A DNA stretch of 64,000 bases from Fragilaria crotonensis (taxonomy: Eukaryota > Bacillariophyta > Fragilariophyceae > Fragilariales > Fragilariaceae): NCBI GenBank assembly GCA_022925895.1, contig JAKSYS010000335.1:1-64000 (forward strand). The letters are read 5' to 3'. Made by a program: the position numbers and the translations under genes. Within the stretch, counting starts at the first letter, position 1. Each line of letters begins with the position of its first letter. Shown here in pieces: positions 9,032-17,987 of the stretch. Below the pieces are notes generated by a model. That model was not told the origin of the DNA and searched no databases. It saw only the letters and a program-made list of their open reading frames with translations.

Positions 9032-12000
9032 TTAATCATCCTTTTTATCATCAGAGTTGGGACTGTAGGCAGGAGACGTAGGGCTGTAGGCTGGAGAAGT
9101 CGGCGAGTATGCCGGGGATGCAGGCGAGTAGGCGGGGGACGTCGGGGAATATGCCGGGGACGTCGGCGAGTAGGCAGGTGATGTTGGTGAGTAGGCTGGT
9201 GATGTTGGAGAGTAAGCTGGCGAGGTCGGGCTGTAGGCGGGCGACGTGGGAGAATAGGCGGGCGAAGTTGGTGAATATGCCGGAGACGTCGGGGAATAGG
9301 CGGGCGAAGTAGGGGAATAGGCAGGGGAGGTTGGTGAATAAGCGGGAGAGGTTGGAGAGTAGGCTGGGGAAGTTGGACTGTAGGCCGGCGAAGTGGGAGA
9401 GTAGGCCGGCGACGTTGGGGAATACGCCGGAGACGTGGGCGAATACGCTGGAGATGTCGGCGAATACGCTGGCGAAGTTGGGGAATATGCAGGTGATGTT
9501 GGGCTGTATGCAGGAGATGTTGGTGAGTAAGCCGGAGATGTTGGAGAATATGCAGGACTGCTTGGGTTATAGGATGGCGAAGCAGATCCGTCGTCTCCTG
9601 TTCCATAACTGCCACTTGCAAATCCGGACCCGTAGCTGCCGCTCGAAGGACTGTAGGCAGGCGAGAATGCAGCCCCACCAACTGCAGGACTGAAACCGCC
9701 ATCTCCTCCGACAAATGGTGACATATCACCACTGTTAACCATGGGACTTGCAGAGAACGGAGTCGCTGAGTAGGGTGTCGCAGCTCCAATCCCACCCGGT
9801 CCACCACCTCCCCCTATCAAGTCCTTGTCTCCACCGAATTCGTCGACAACAACTTCGACGGCATCGCGAATAACCTTTTGTTCGTCAAGGAGAAGATCCA
9901 TGATTCCAGTACCGACCTTGGCAAGCTGACCCATCATGATATTTTCGGTGACACCTCTGAGGATCTCTTCTTCGCCGTAGGTCGCAGCATCCATGAGCAT
10001 GTCAACAGTTTCTTCGAAGGAGCAACGTAGCAAAGGTCCCGACTCGACACGGTTAATACCATGTCGATCGATCGCCATAAGATGCCCTTGCATCGTCATG
10101 ACATCCACCAGACAAGCTAAGTGTCGGTAGTTCACATAAGACCCATCGAAACTGATAACATTTCGGAGTTCAGCCAGAATGGCTCCACGAACTCCTTCAA
10201 TACCCAACACGACAAACACTTCCACAATATCGTTGCTGATCGTTCGAGTGGCATCGACAAAGTCAACTCCTAGAACGGCCATGAGATTGGTCCCATCAGT
10301 TTCCAAGACCCATTCATCGCGAATACCGAACCCAACTTCATCGTCCCAAGTGGTACGTTTGGCTCCACCTCGCATGAACACCTTCTTACAGTGATCGACA
10401 CCACGGAGCTTGAGCCTGGACAGCATACTCCTTTCGAGACGCTTCAAAAAGACATCGTCTTCTTGCCCGGCCTCCACTTCTTCTGTGCCTCCGATAGGAT
10501 TGCCTTCTTCGTCCAATTGAGTCAGAGGCGCATCATTGACGATACGGACGCGAACGACGAGTTCGTCGGCGTTATCGTCAGTCACGATAACGTCCAAATC
10601 TGTTCCATACTCGTTGTTGACCTCACGTACGATTTCGTTCATCTTCATCTTCTTATCGAAAAACACAGTTTGGTTTAATTCGATGCGCAGAACCCAAGGC
10701 GAGAGACGGCGGAGGTCATCATCTGTAGCATCACTCAAGTCATAGTAGTCCTTGACAAATTCGACATCCTTCGCCACGATGGTGTTCTTTACGTCAGGAT
10801 CGTAGTAAATTTCCGTCAGCTTTACGATGTCTTTCAAGACCGTATACTCTAACATGGAATGCACAAGCTTGGCAATATCCGCGTCGCCGCTCACTTCTTC
10901 TTGAAGGTACACAGTCATTCCGGGCGTCTTGGGGGTCTTGGCCACATTGATGATTTCCTTCAATCGCGGCACTCCTAACGTAACATTCTTTGCAGACACT
11001 CCAGCGTAGTGGAAAGTATTGAGTGTCATTTGGGTTGCTGGTTCTCCAATACTTTGGGCGGCCAACACTCCCGCCATCTCCCCCGGATTAACCATGGCAA
11101 CGTTGAATCGGGTTTCAATCTCACCAATGACCCAAGTAAGAGCAGCCTCTGAGAGGCGATATTCTTTCAGAACACGCTTGCTGGCAAGTAGAGAGCGAAT
11201 CAAAATACGATAATTGGTAGTAGCGTTGGTTTGGGCCTCGACAGACAGGGGATCGTCGCCAGCGACAACCACCAACCGTCCCAAAAGGGCGTCGACCGCC
11301 TCGATGACGTCTCGAGGTGACAGGTCCGAAGGCTGACCTCGATCAATTCGAAACTGTCGAGAAGCATTTTGGATCGCGCGCTTAATGTTTCCGGGCGCGT
11401 ACGAGGAATCATCCGCTTCGCGTCCAGCTTCGCGACAGGCCATCACAACACGAAGAATTTTTTGATCTTCGCGGAGAGTTTCCAGTTCGCGATCTAATAA
11501 GAGCTGCATCTCAGGGTCATCTCGGCACTTGTCAATAACTTCGGGAAGCATGAATGGGATGTTCTGGTCGTCGTATCCAAAATCTGCATCTGCTGTATTC
11601 ATGGCATACTTCGTTTCAAATTCGGCCTTCGCGAGAGTGAGCGAGTCAAAATTCTGTCGTTCAATCCAAACTGCATCCATTCCATCTTCTCCGTACAAGA
11701 ACTGAACAATCATACCACCACTTGTACGGAGCGTACCGTCGTAATTGGCCATGACAGTCTCCATGGCCTTCACGAGACGTCGTTGAATATATCCGGTCTC
11801 GGCTGTCTTACAGGCCGTATCAATCAAACCCTCACGACCACCCATGGCGTGAAAGAAGAATTCTTGGGGAGACAGTCCGCGAAGGTATGAATTCTCTACG
11901 AAGCCACGAGATTCGGGCCCCAAATCATCCTTGGAAAAGTGAGGCAGCGTTCGGCGTTTGAATCCATATGGAATACGCTTTCCTTCCACGTTCTGTTGTC

Positions 12001-14326
12001 CGACGCACGCGATAATTTGTGAAATATTGATGAATGATCCCTTTGATCCTGCTGTAACCATGGCCTTGACAGAGTTGGTCTCATCGAGAGATCCCTGAGC
12101 ACTCTTACCGGCATGATCACGGGCCGTATTGAGTACCTTATTCACGTACTGTTCGAAGGATTCAATGACGGTCCGACCCGGTTGAGTCTCAAGCTCTCCT
12201 CGTTGGCCCTGACGGACCAAATCCAACACTTGGAGTTTGGATTTGTTGATCGTCGATTCAATTTGACGCATGGTATTGACATCGGCGACGGCGTCCGAAA
12301 CTCCGATAGAGAATGAAGACTGAAGGACCCAGTAATTGGTCAATCCCTGGACTTGATTCATGAAGAGCGCTGTATTCCAGAAGCCAACATCGAGCCATGC
12401 AGTATGGATGAGACCGCCCATACCAGATCCAATAGTTTTCTTGTCAATAGTGCCTTCGAGCAATTCTCCATGGATAATTGTTACATAGTGGTCATATGCA
12501 TTGAATGTATTCGACATGGTTTTGCCAGAAGCATCTTTGGGAGGCCCACTGTTAGCGCTCCCCTTGAGATTGACCTTCGGTAGGATCAAACTCAGAAGTT
12601 GCTTGCCCGTCCACAGCTCTCGTGGTTTGATGATGGCTGGGGTAGGAATATTACCATCCCAGCCAGGGACCCACATCAGCATCATGAAGACAACATCCTT
12701 TTCAATAAAGACATCACGCTTAGTCATTTTCTGTACCGCCAACAGCGAATCTTGAATAATCCCCATGACAGGGCGATTCGACTGTCCGGAAACAATGACG
12801 CGTGGACTGAGCATCATCAGCTCCAGCTCAGCTCGAGCAGGAAGCGACTGCGGGACGTGGAGATTCATTTCATCTCCATCAAAATCAGCATTGTACGGAG
12901 CTGTACAACTCAAATTAAGACGAAAGGTACTCCAGTCCAAGACTTTGGCTCTATGGGCCATGATAGACATCTTGTGAAGCGAAGGTTGGCGATTGAATAC
13001 GACGGCATCGTCATCTCGCAAATGACGTTCGACGATCCACCCCAAATTCAGCATCAATTCCGATTTGTTCTTGACGTAGCGCAAATCAACTCTTGTACCA
13101 TCTGATCTGATGATATGCTTCGCACCAGGATGTTGCATGGGACCATTGGCGACCAACTGCTGCAGCATGTTGCGATTGAAGGCCGTGACGCGCTCGGGAA
13201 CGGTCAGATTCATGGCAATACTGCGGGGAACTCCAACTTGTTGAATTCCGAGATTCGGGTCGGCGGTGATGACCGTTCGACTGCTGAAATCGACACGTTT
13301 GCCCATGAGGTTACCACGAATTCGACCCTCCTTACCTTTGAGGCGAGACTGCAAGGTTTTGAGAGGTCGGCCGGATCGCTGAGTAACTTGTGGCATGCCG
13401 CGCAATTCGTTGTCCATAAAGGCCGCCACGTGATGTTGGAGGGCGATTTCAAATTGTTCCACAATGATTTGTGGTTCTCCATTCGAGATCGCCTGTTTGA
13501 GAGCGATGTTACTTTTGATGACGTTGACGAGCTGATGTGTCAAATCATCTTCGGAAACGCCACCCCCGGCATTGACTGAGGGTCGAACGTGCAAAGGTGG
13601 GACGGGAAGAACCTGCACAAGAAACCACTCAGGACGAGCGTGTGTGACATCCAAACCAAGCGTCTTCATGTCTTCGATTCGCATGCGACGAAAGATCTCG
13701 ACCACCTTTTGTCCGCTGAGAAACTGCTTGCTGTCCCCGCCTCCAGCATGCTCTTCTGGCATTTCCGCTTCCAAATGAAGTCCTGACTTTGTAAACTTTG
13801 GCTGCAATCCCTGACAATGATCACATTTTTTTTTATTACGCAGTAAATCATGAAAGGCAGCCAATCTCCGCTTTCTGTTCCTCAATTGAGCAATCTTCTG
13901 ATACTTGAACTCATCATCTTGCATTCGAATCCTCGAACAGTGAAAGCACACGCAGCGCAACGTTTTGATCATGGGGTTGAAGAAACCCTGATGGTACACT
14001 GCCCTCGCCAAATCCAAATGTCCAAAGTATCCCGGATCCGACTTGTCATGCAAGGACCCCAACCTCGGATCATTCGCTCCTCCATACACCGGCTGGCCAT
14101 TTATTTGCGTTTCGTACCGCGTCACACCCGCGGGAATCGGTCGATTGTTAATGGTGACGGCCTGAGTGACGGAGTATTGGCGCAATTCCTGCGGATTGAC
14201 AATGCCAAATTGTAACTTTTTGACCCGACGCAACCGCACGTGCGAATAACCAAAGTTCTCGGATGCCATGCTCAGCGACGCAGCACCTCCGGCATTTGCA
14301 GGACCGCCGCCTCCTTTGGGAGCCAT
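9032..14326 (-). CDS. RPB1: RNA polymerase II largest subunit RPB1
   Basis: This intronless frame of 1764 residues is the catalytic subunit of nuclear Pol II. Landmarks: clamp start RVKKLQFGIVNPQELR (about 33-48), lid/rudder region with RVDFSSRTVITADPNLG, active-site metal loop NADFDGDEMNLH with all three Asp, the amanitin-pocket and funnel segment GQQNVEGKRIPYGFKRRTLP, the bridge helix GLSPQEFFFHAMGGREGLID, the trigger loop QMTLNTFHYAGV, and a C-terminal domain of tandem heptads (9035-9571). Length and order match the family. One oddity: the first clamp zinc motif is missing. Where other RPB1 proteins read CxxC...CPGHFGH, this one reads DKSDPGYFGH. The second site (CVCFHC...CDHC) is kept. 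It is transcribed divergently from the 14727 gene. Confidence 0.98.
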   Translation of the reverse strand: MAPKGGGGPANAGGAASLSMASENFGYSHVRLRRVKKLQFGIVNPQELRQYSVTQAVTINNRPIPAGVTRYETQINGQPVYGGANDPRLGSLHDKSDPGYFGHLDLARAVYHQGFFNPMIKTLRCVCFHCSRIRMQDDEFKYQKIAQLRNRKRRLAAFHDLLRNKKKCDHCQGLQPKFTKSGLHLEAEMPEEHAGGGDSKQFLSGQKVVEIFRRMRIEDMKTLGLDVTHARPEWFLVQVLPVPPLHVRPSVNAGGGVSEDDLTHQLVNVIKSNIALKQAISNGEPQIIVEQFEIALQHHVAAFMDNELRGMPQVTQRSGRPLKTLQSRLKGKEGRIRGNLMGKRVDFSSRTVITADPNLGIQQVGVPRSIAMNLTVPERVTAFNRNMLQQLVANGPMQHPGAKHIIRSDGTRVDLRYVKNKSELMLNLGWIVERHLRDDDAVVFNRQPSLHKMSIMAHRAKVLDWSTFRLNLSCTAPYNADFDGDEMNLHVPQSLPARAELELMMLSPRVIVSGQSNRPVMGIIQDSLLAVQKMTKRDVFIEKDVVFMMLMWVPGWDGNIPTPAIIKPRELWTGKQLLSLILPKVNLKGSANSGPPKDASGKTMSNTFNAYDHYVTIIHGELLEGTIDKKTIGSGMGGLIHTAWLDVGFWNTALFMNQVQGLTNYWVLQSSFSIGVSDAVADVNTMRQIESTINKSKLQVLDLVRQGQRGELETQPGRTVIESFEQYVNKVLNTARDHAGKSAQGSLDETNSVKAMVTAGSKGSFINISQIIACVGQQNVEGKRIPYGFKRRTLPHFSKDDLGPESRGFVENSYLRGLSPQEFFFHAMGGREGLIDTACKTAETGYIQRRLVKAMETVMANYDGTLRTSGGMIVQFLYGEDGMDAVWIERQNFDSLTLAKAEFETKYAMNTADADFGYDDQNIPFMLPEVIDKCRDDPEMQLLLDRELETLREDQKILRVVMACREAGREADDSSYAPGNIKRAIQNASRQFRIDRGQPSDLSPRDVIEAVDALLGRLVVVAGDDPLSVEAQTNATTNYRILIRSLLASKRVLKEYRLSEAALTWVIGEIETRFNVAMVNPGEMAGVLAAQSIGEPATQMTLNTFHYAGVSAKNVTLGVPRLKEIINVAKTPKTPGMTVYLQEEVSGDADIAKLVHSMLEYTVLKDIVKLTEIYYDPDVKNTIVAKDVEFVKDYYDLSDATDDDLRRLSPWVLRIELNQTVFFDKKMKMNEIVREVNNEYGTDLDVIVTDDNADELVVRVRIVNDAPLTQLDEEGNPIGGTEEVEAGQEDDVFLKRLERSMLSRLKLRGVDHCKKVFMRGGAKRTTWDDEVGFGIRDEWVLETDGTNLMAVLGVDFVDATRTISNDIVEVFVVLGIEGVRGAILAELRNVISFDGSYVNYRHLACLVDVMTMQGHLMAIDRHGINRVESGPLLRCSFEETVDMLMDAATYGEEEILRGVTENIMMGQLAKVGTGIMDLLLDEQKVIRDAVEVVVDEFGGDKDLIGGGGGPGGIGAATPYSATPFSASPMVNSGDMSPFVGGDGGFSPAVGGAAFSPAYSPSSGSYGSGFASGSYGTGDDGSASPSYNPSSPAYSPTSPAYSPTSPAYSPTSPAYSPTSPAYSPTSPAYSPTSPAYSPTSPAYSPTSPAYSPTSPAYSPTSPAYSPTSPAYSPTSPAYSPTSPAYSPTSPAYSPTSPAYSPTSPAYSPTSPAYSPTSPAYSPTSPAYSPTSPAYSPASPAYSPTSPAYSPTSPAYSPNSDDKKDD
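9035..9571 (-). repeat. Pol II CTD heptad array (YSPTSPA)n
   Basis: After a degenerate linker and one YNPSSPA, exactly 23 consecutive heptads occupy 9068-9550 (483 bases). Twenty-two are YSPTSPA and one is YSPASPA. The array ends with YSPNS and an acidic/basic tip DDKKDD. Every heptad has Ala at position 7. Codon usage differs between units at third positions although the peptide is constant, so the array is held by selection rather than being a fresh expansion. The CTD recruits capping, splicing and termination factors through Ser2/Ser5 phosphorylation. Confidence 0.95.
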
Positions 14327-14726
14327 GACGAGAACAGAGTGGATGGATGGAACAAATGGAAAGGGTGAAAAGGTTTGTCTATGAAAGCATTACAATGAGC
14401 ATTGAGCAGCAGCACGGATGGGATCTGCGTTCGTCCGTTTGGGGTGTCGGGTGCTAGTTCCTGTAGCCTTTGGTATCTTTTGCACGAGAGTTTTCGCCAC
14501 CACTCGCAATCTTGCATTTTGGGTCACACTGTCACCGTCCAAACGGACTGGACCTCAGCCCACGAACTGTACTGCAGTTCATTTTTGAGTTTAGGGATGG
14601 AGATATCATGGATGGTGTCACTTATTCAGTTAGTTGGACGTTGGATCGATCAACAAATCAACACACGCACATCCTACCGGCACCAGGTAGTTGCTTTGTT
14701 GAGTGCAACAACCAACCGACAGGATC
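14327..14726. promoter_or_regulatory. Divergent promoter between RPB1 and the 14727 gene
   Basis: RPB1 (minus) and the next gene (plus) start 400 bp apart and point away from each other, so this segment must hold both promoters. I see no convincing TATA box. Open frames within it (14402-14902, 14470-14886) look like chance. Confidence 0.5.
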
Positions 14727-15359
14727 ATGGCCATCATGCCGATCCTCATCCAAAGCCGAAGACTTTCATTCTGGATGTGCCTGTCATCTTTGCTCGCCTC
14801 AATCAAATTCGCAGATGCATGGATCCCACCAACGTCCACAAGGACCTCCGTTTCCAACCACGGAAGGACAAGATCAACGATGCTGATGTTGCCCGCAGTT
14901 GACAACATGATGATGCTAGCAGCATCGCCCTCTGTATCAGCCTCTTCTTCCTCATTCCTCATGTTACTATCCAACAACAGCGTTGAATCATGGCGCGAAT
15001 ACGTTCCCCTGGTCGTTTCCGCCGCCGTCATGGTCGACATTGCCATGGGCCGACCGGTGGCAAATGCCATTATGAAACCACTCTCGCAACAAGCATCATC
15101 ACCATCCGAGAATACTGACGCAATGACGAAAACAAATCCAAAAGAACGTGTTGACACGGAACGAATTGCACAAGAGGCCTTGAATCAGGCGTATGCCAGT
15201 ATGGAATTACGACGTTATTTGGATGAAAACAAGACAGAGGCACAGCGATTGCAGGAAATCAGACAACGCATGGATGCCGAGCTCAGACAGGTGGATGCCA
15301 AGTTAGGGGAGAGGCGGCAACAATTGCTAGGTGGCGATAGTGACGATATGGGATTGTAA
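14727..15359 (+). CDS. Putative plastid-targeted small protein with coiled coil
   Basis: The frame encodes 210 residues from the ATG at 14727; an upstream in-frame ATG at 14703 would add eight residues. The N-terminus has a signal-peptide shape: hydrophobic MAIMPILIQ, then a second hydrophobic run FWMCLSSLLASIKF, and a likely cleavage ADA/WIPP at residues 31/32. In diatoms, an aromatic residue at +1 after such a site (ASA-FAP motif; W is tolerated) directs import through the plastid envelopes, and the following Ser/Thr/Arg-rich stretch fits a transit peptide. A weakly hydrophobic segment (YVPLVVSAAVMVDIAMG) precedes a charged C-terminal half predicted as coiled coil (ELRRYLDENKTEAQRLQEI). The function is unknown. 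Its 3' end is 133 bp from the end of the convergent 15493-16731 gene. Confidence 0.6.
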   Translation: MAIMPILIQSRRLSFWMCLSSLLASIKFADAWIPPTSTRTSVSNHGRTRSTMLMLPAVDNMMMLAASPSVSASSSSFLMLLSNNSVESWREYVPLVVSAAVMVDIAMGRPVANAIMKPLSQQASSPSENTDAMTKTNPKERVDTERIAQEALNQAYASMELRRYLDENKTEAQRLQEIRQRMDAELRQVDAKLGERRQQLLGGDSDDMGL

Positions 15360-15492
15360 AGTAAACGAGAGCATTAGCGTTGAGCCTAGACGAAGTTGAT
15401 GTTATTTAGTTCCTGTTCCACTGAACATAATGCGAATTTATATTGAAGATTCACAGCAACTGAGCCCAGTGGTATGCTGTATTCGGAGTGCA

Positions 15493-16731
15493 CTATACTA
15501 GTTTTAGGGAGATAAGACCAGGAGAACCAATGGCGTTTTCATGCGGTTTTCGTGGTTCCGACTTACTTCCGGCTTCCTTTTCCGGTGAGATCGATTCCTG
15601 ATCCTTTTGTTGCGGTAGCAGCTGAGGGTTCATATCTTGAGAATGCGTCTGTGTTACTTGCTCATGGAGAGGCTGCTCGCGCTGTTCCATTTTCTCTAAA
15701 GCAGGGGTTTCATTCTCCAGCACCCGCTCGCTCTCTGGTAGTTTTCCTCCCTCCTGCAATTTTTCTTCATTCCGTTGTTGTTGGTAAAGAAATTGTGTCA
15801 CCGGCCCGGATCTAGATGCAATTGAGATATGACCCTTATCACTCAAATCTTTGAGTTTTTGTACTCGTTCTTGAAAGGCAATCAAATTTGTATCGTTGGG
15901 AGTTTCTGGAACACTGATCATGGATTTTGAACCAGGTGCTGGTGGTTGGGATGAAGCGGTCCGTGTTTTACTGTCTTCCTGGGCTTTCTCCAACTGCATT
16001 GCATCGCCATCATATGGTTGTTCTTTGTCAAATTCATATTTTGGCGCGAACTTGGTCGCTCTTAAGGATAGCGTATCGATCTTCTTGTCCGTGTCCAGAG
16101 GTGAAGAAAGGATATTGTTGGGTAGCTGCTGCTGCTGCAATGAAGGGGACAATCCCCCGCGCAATCTACCATCGTGGTAGGTTTTCAATGTGATACGCTC
16201 GGTATCGGTCATCACGGATGATGACGGCTCATACCATGCCAGCCGACAGCTGAAATATACGATTAACACTGCCATCCATGGAGCATACTTCGACATTTGT
16301 CGCGTATTTGGCCATACCAAGGTAGGAACAACAATACTTTTTCTCCATTGTTTCCAAGCGGACTTCCATTGTGGCATCGGGTGGTAGGGGGCAGTCGTGT
16401 CGATAATTTCCTGGAGTAATGTTGCTGCAGTAGAATTATTTGTTGATATTGGATACTCCAAACTTGCCAAGGTAGATTCCACGAAAGTTTCATCATTCTC
16501 CATGCTCTCCAACATGTCGAGCATTTGTTCATTCTCTTTCGTTTGACAGTTGCGCCGTCGTTCTAACGATTGGCGATCAGTAATACGCGCGGACGCGACC
16601 TCGTTCGCTTGCTTCTTTTTCAGCGTGGCTTGAAAGAAAGGTGACGGAAGGCTATCATCATCAACATCTCGATCCCTCGCCGTGAGGGAAACATGACTCA
16701 TGACGAAGTGTTTGACATCGACTGCACTCAT
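15493..16731 (-). CDS. Hypothetical single-pass membrane protein, 412 aa
   Basis: No family is recognised. Residues 1-148 are charged and soluble, with a Lys/Gln/Arg-rich stretch. A single hydrophobic helix at about 149-166 (APWMAVLIVYFSCRLAW) is a likely membrane anchor. The remaining 245 residues are Gln/Glu/Pro-rich and probably disordered, with coiled-coil potential near FQERVQKLKDLSDKG. There is no signal peptide, so a type II or tail-exposed topology in an internal membrane is possible. The gene is convergent with the 14727 gene, and its promoter side faces the octamer array at 16909-17136. Confidence 0.55.
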   Translation of the reverse strand: MSAVDVKHFVMSHVSLTARDRDVDDDSLPSPFFQATLKKKQANEVASARITDRQSLERRRNCQTKENEQMLDMLESMENDETFVESTLASLEYPISTNNSTAATLLQEIIDTTAPYHPMPQWKSAWKQWRKSIVVPTLVWPNTRQMSKYAPWMAVLIVYFSCRLAWYEPSSSVMTDTERITLKTYHDGRLRGGLSPSLQQQQLPNNILSSPLDTDKKIDTLSLRATKFAPKYEFDKEQPYDGDAMQLEKAQEDSKTRTASSQPPAPGSKSMISVPETPNDTNLIAFQERVQKLKDLSDKGHISIASRSGPVTQFLYQQQRNEEKLQEGGKLPESERVLENETPALEKMEQREQPLHEQVTQTHSQDMNPQLLPQQKDQESISPEKEAGSKSEPRKPHENAIGSPGLISLKLV

Positions 16732-16908
16732 TATCGGTACAGTGACCTGATTCCCAAGGTAGAAGTGCTACAGCGCCGCTCTGGATTCTAATTGCGAGAT
16801 CAACAGGGGAAGCTGTGACGAGTGATCTATAGTGATAACGACATGTAGTGGTCGGTGGTCAGTTTCACCTTGCTCTCATTGCTGTAATGACTGAGATGAC
16901 TTCAACAG

Positions 16909-17136
16909 TCATAGGTCATAGGTCATAGGTCATAGTGTCATAGTGTCATAGTGTCATAGTGTCATAGTGTCATAGTGTCATAGTGTCATAGTGTCATAGT
17001 GTCATAGTGTCATAGTGTCATAGTGTCATAGTGTCATAGTGTCATAGTGTCATAGTGTCATAGTGTCATAGTGTCATAGTGTCATAGTGTCATAGTGTCA
17101 TAGTGTCATAGTGTCATAGTGTCACAGTGTCATAGT
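16909..17136. repeat. Tandem octamer array (TCATAGTG)26
   Basis: Three 7-bp units TCATAGG (16909-16929) run into about 26 copies of the 8-mer TCATAGTG (16930-17136). Only one unit near the end differs (TCACAGTG). The near-perfect homogeneity points to recent slippage. It lies about 180 bp upstream of the 15493-16731 gene start, within its likely promoter side. Confidence 0.95.
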
Positions 17137-17987
17137 TGAGGCTTGTCGTTGGATTTGACGTTTGACTTGGACTTCGTACTGAATCGAATACAGTAGACAG
17201 TAGACTATGGCACTGGAAATTGAACGAGTATGATACGGAGTACCTGCTACCGGTGTTACGTATTTGATGTATGAACAAATGGAATACAAATACTACATTT
17301 GCACTGCATGGCAGGTTGAAGCATAATCGGAGTAAATTACTATACTATGATAGAGTATCCTCCAGCTCGAAGAGTCCATTAGCTACAGCTTTACAACAAG
17401 CTCATAGAAGCCATCTGCATCATCCATGCATTTAGGAGAAGCAGAGGTGGGATGAAGCACCAATTTTGGAGCATGATAGCCATCAACAAATGTAATCGAC
17501 GAAACCTCATAACTAAGCAACACTATCCAGGTCACGATTTCATTGGTTCCCACGGTCGGACAACTGGTTCTGCGACCCCTAGGGACTCCCGCTGGGTGTA
17601 TGGTCCGACATCAAGAACTCGACTTTGCGAAGATAGTAATGTAACGGCTCTGTAGTGGCATGGAAGCTTTCTTCGCTTGGACAGAGCCATAATTCCTGAG
17701 GACTACTACAAAAAAAACAGGTGTAGCCCTCCCGTTCTGTTGACTCGGCGTGATGGTGGGACATACTAACCCATGACTGGATAAGATCTACGTCAAACGA
17801 CGTATGCCTAAGCGAGGGCATGTTCAAATTCAATACTACCGCATTTACACGTTATCCGCTGTATCCAGATTCAATAGCTGGAGCTCTATGATACACACAA
17901 TCCTTACATGACGATGTTGGACATCTTCAAAACGAGAAGTCGGGATGTGATGCTTGTGCAGCGTAATCTGTCCCGGGCCACCGCAAC
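17137..17987. other. Intergenic region, no gene seen
   Basis: Small frames on both strands (17452-17655 plus, 17579-17833 minus) lack motifs and are probably chance. The segment should include the 3' UTR of the 17988-19166 gene. Confidence 0.4.

Noticed and set aside
8980-9807. Minus-strand frame of 275 codons overlapping the CTD
   Set aside because: It is the heptad array read in another frame, giving a monotonous Arg/Pro/His peptide.
14402-14902. Plus-strand frames between RPB1 and the 14727 gene
   Set aside because: No recognisable domain, and they overlap the divergent promoter and the presequence of the supported gene.
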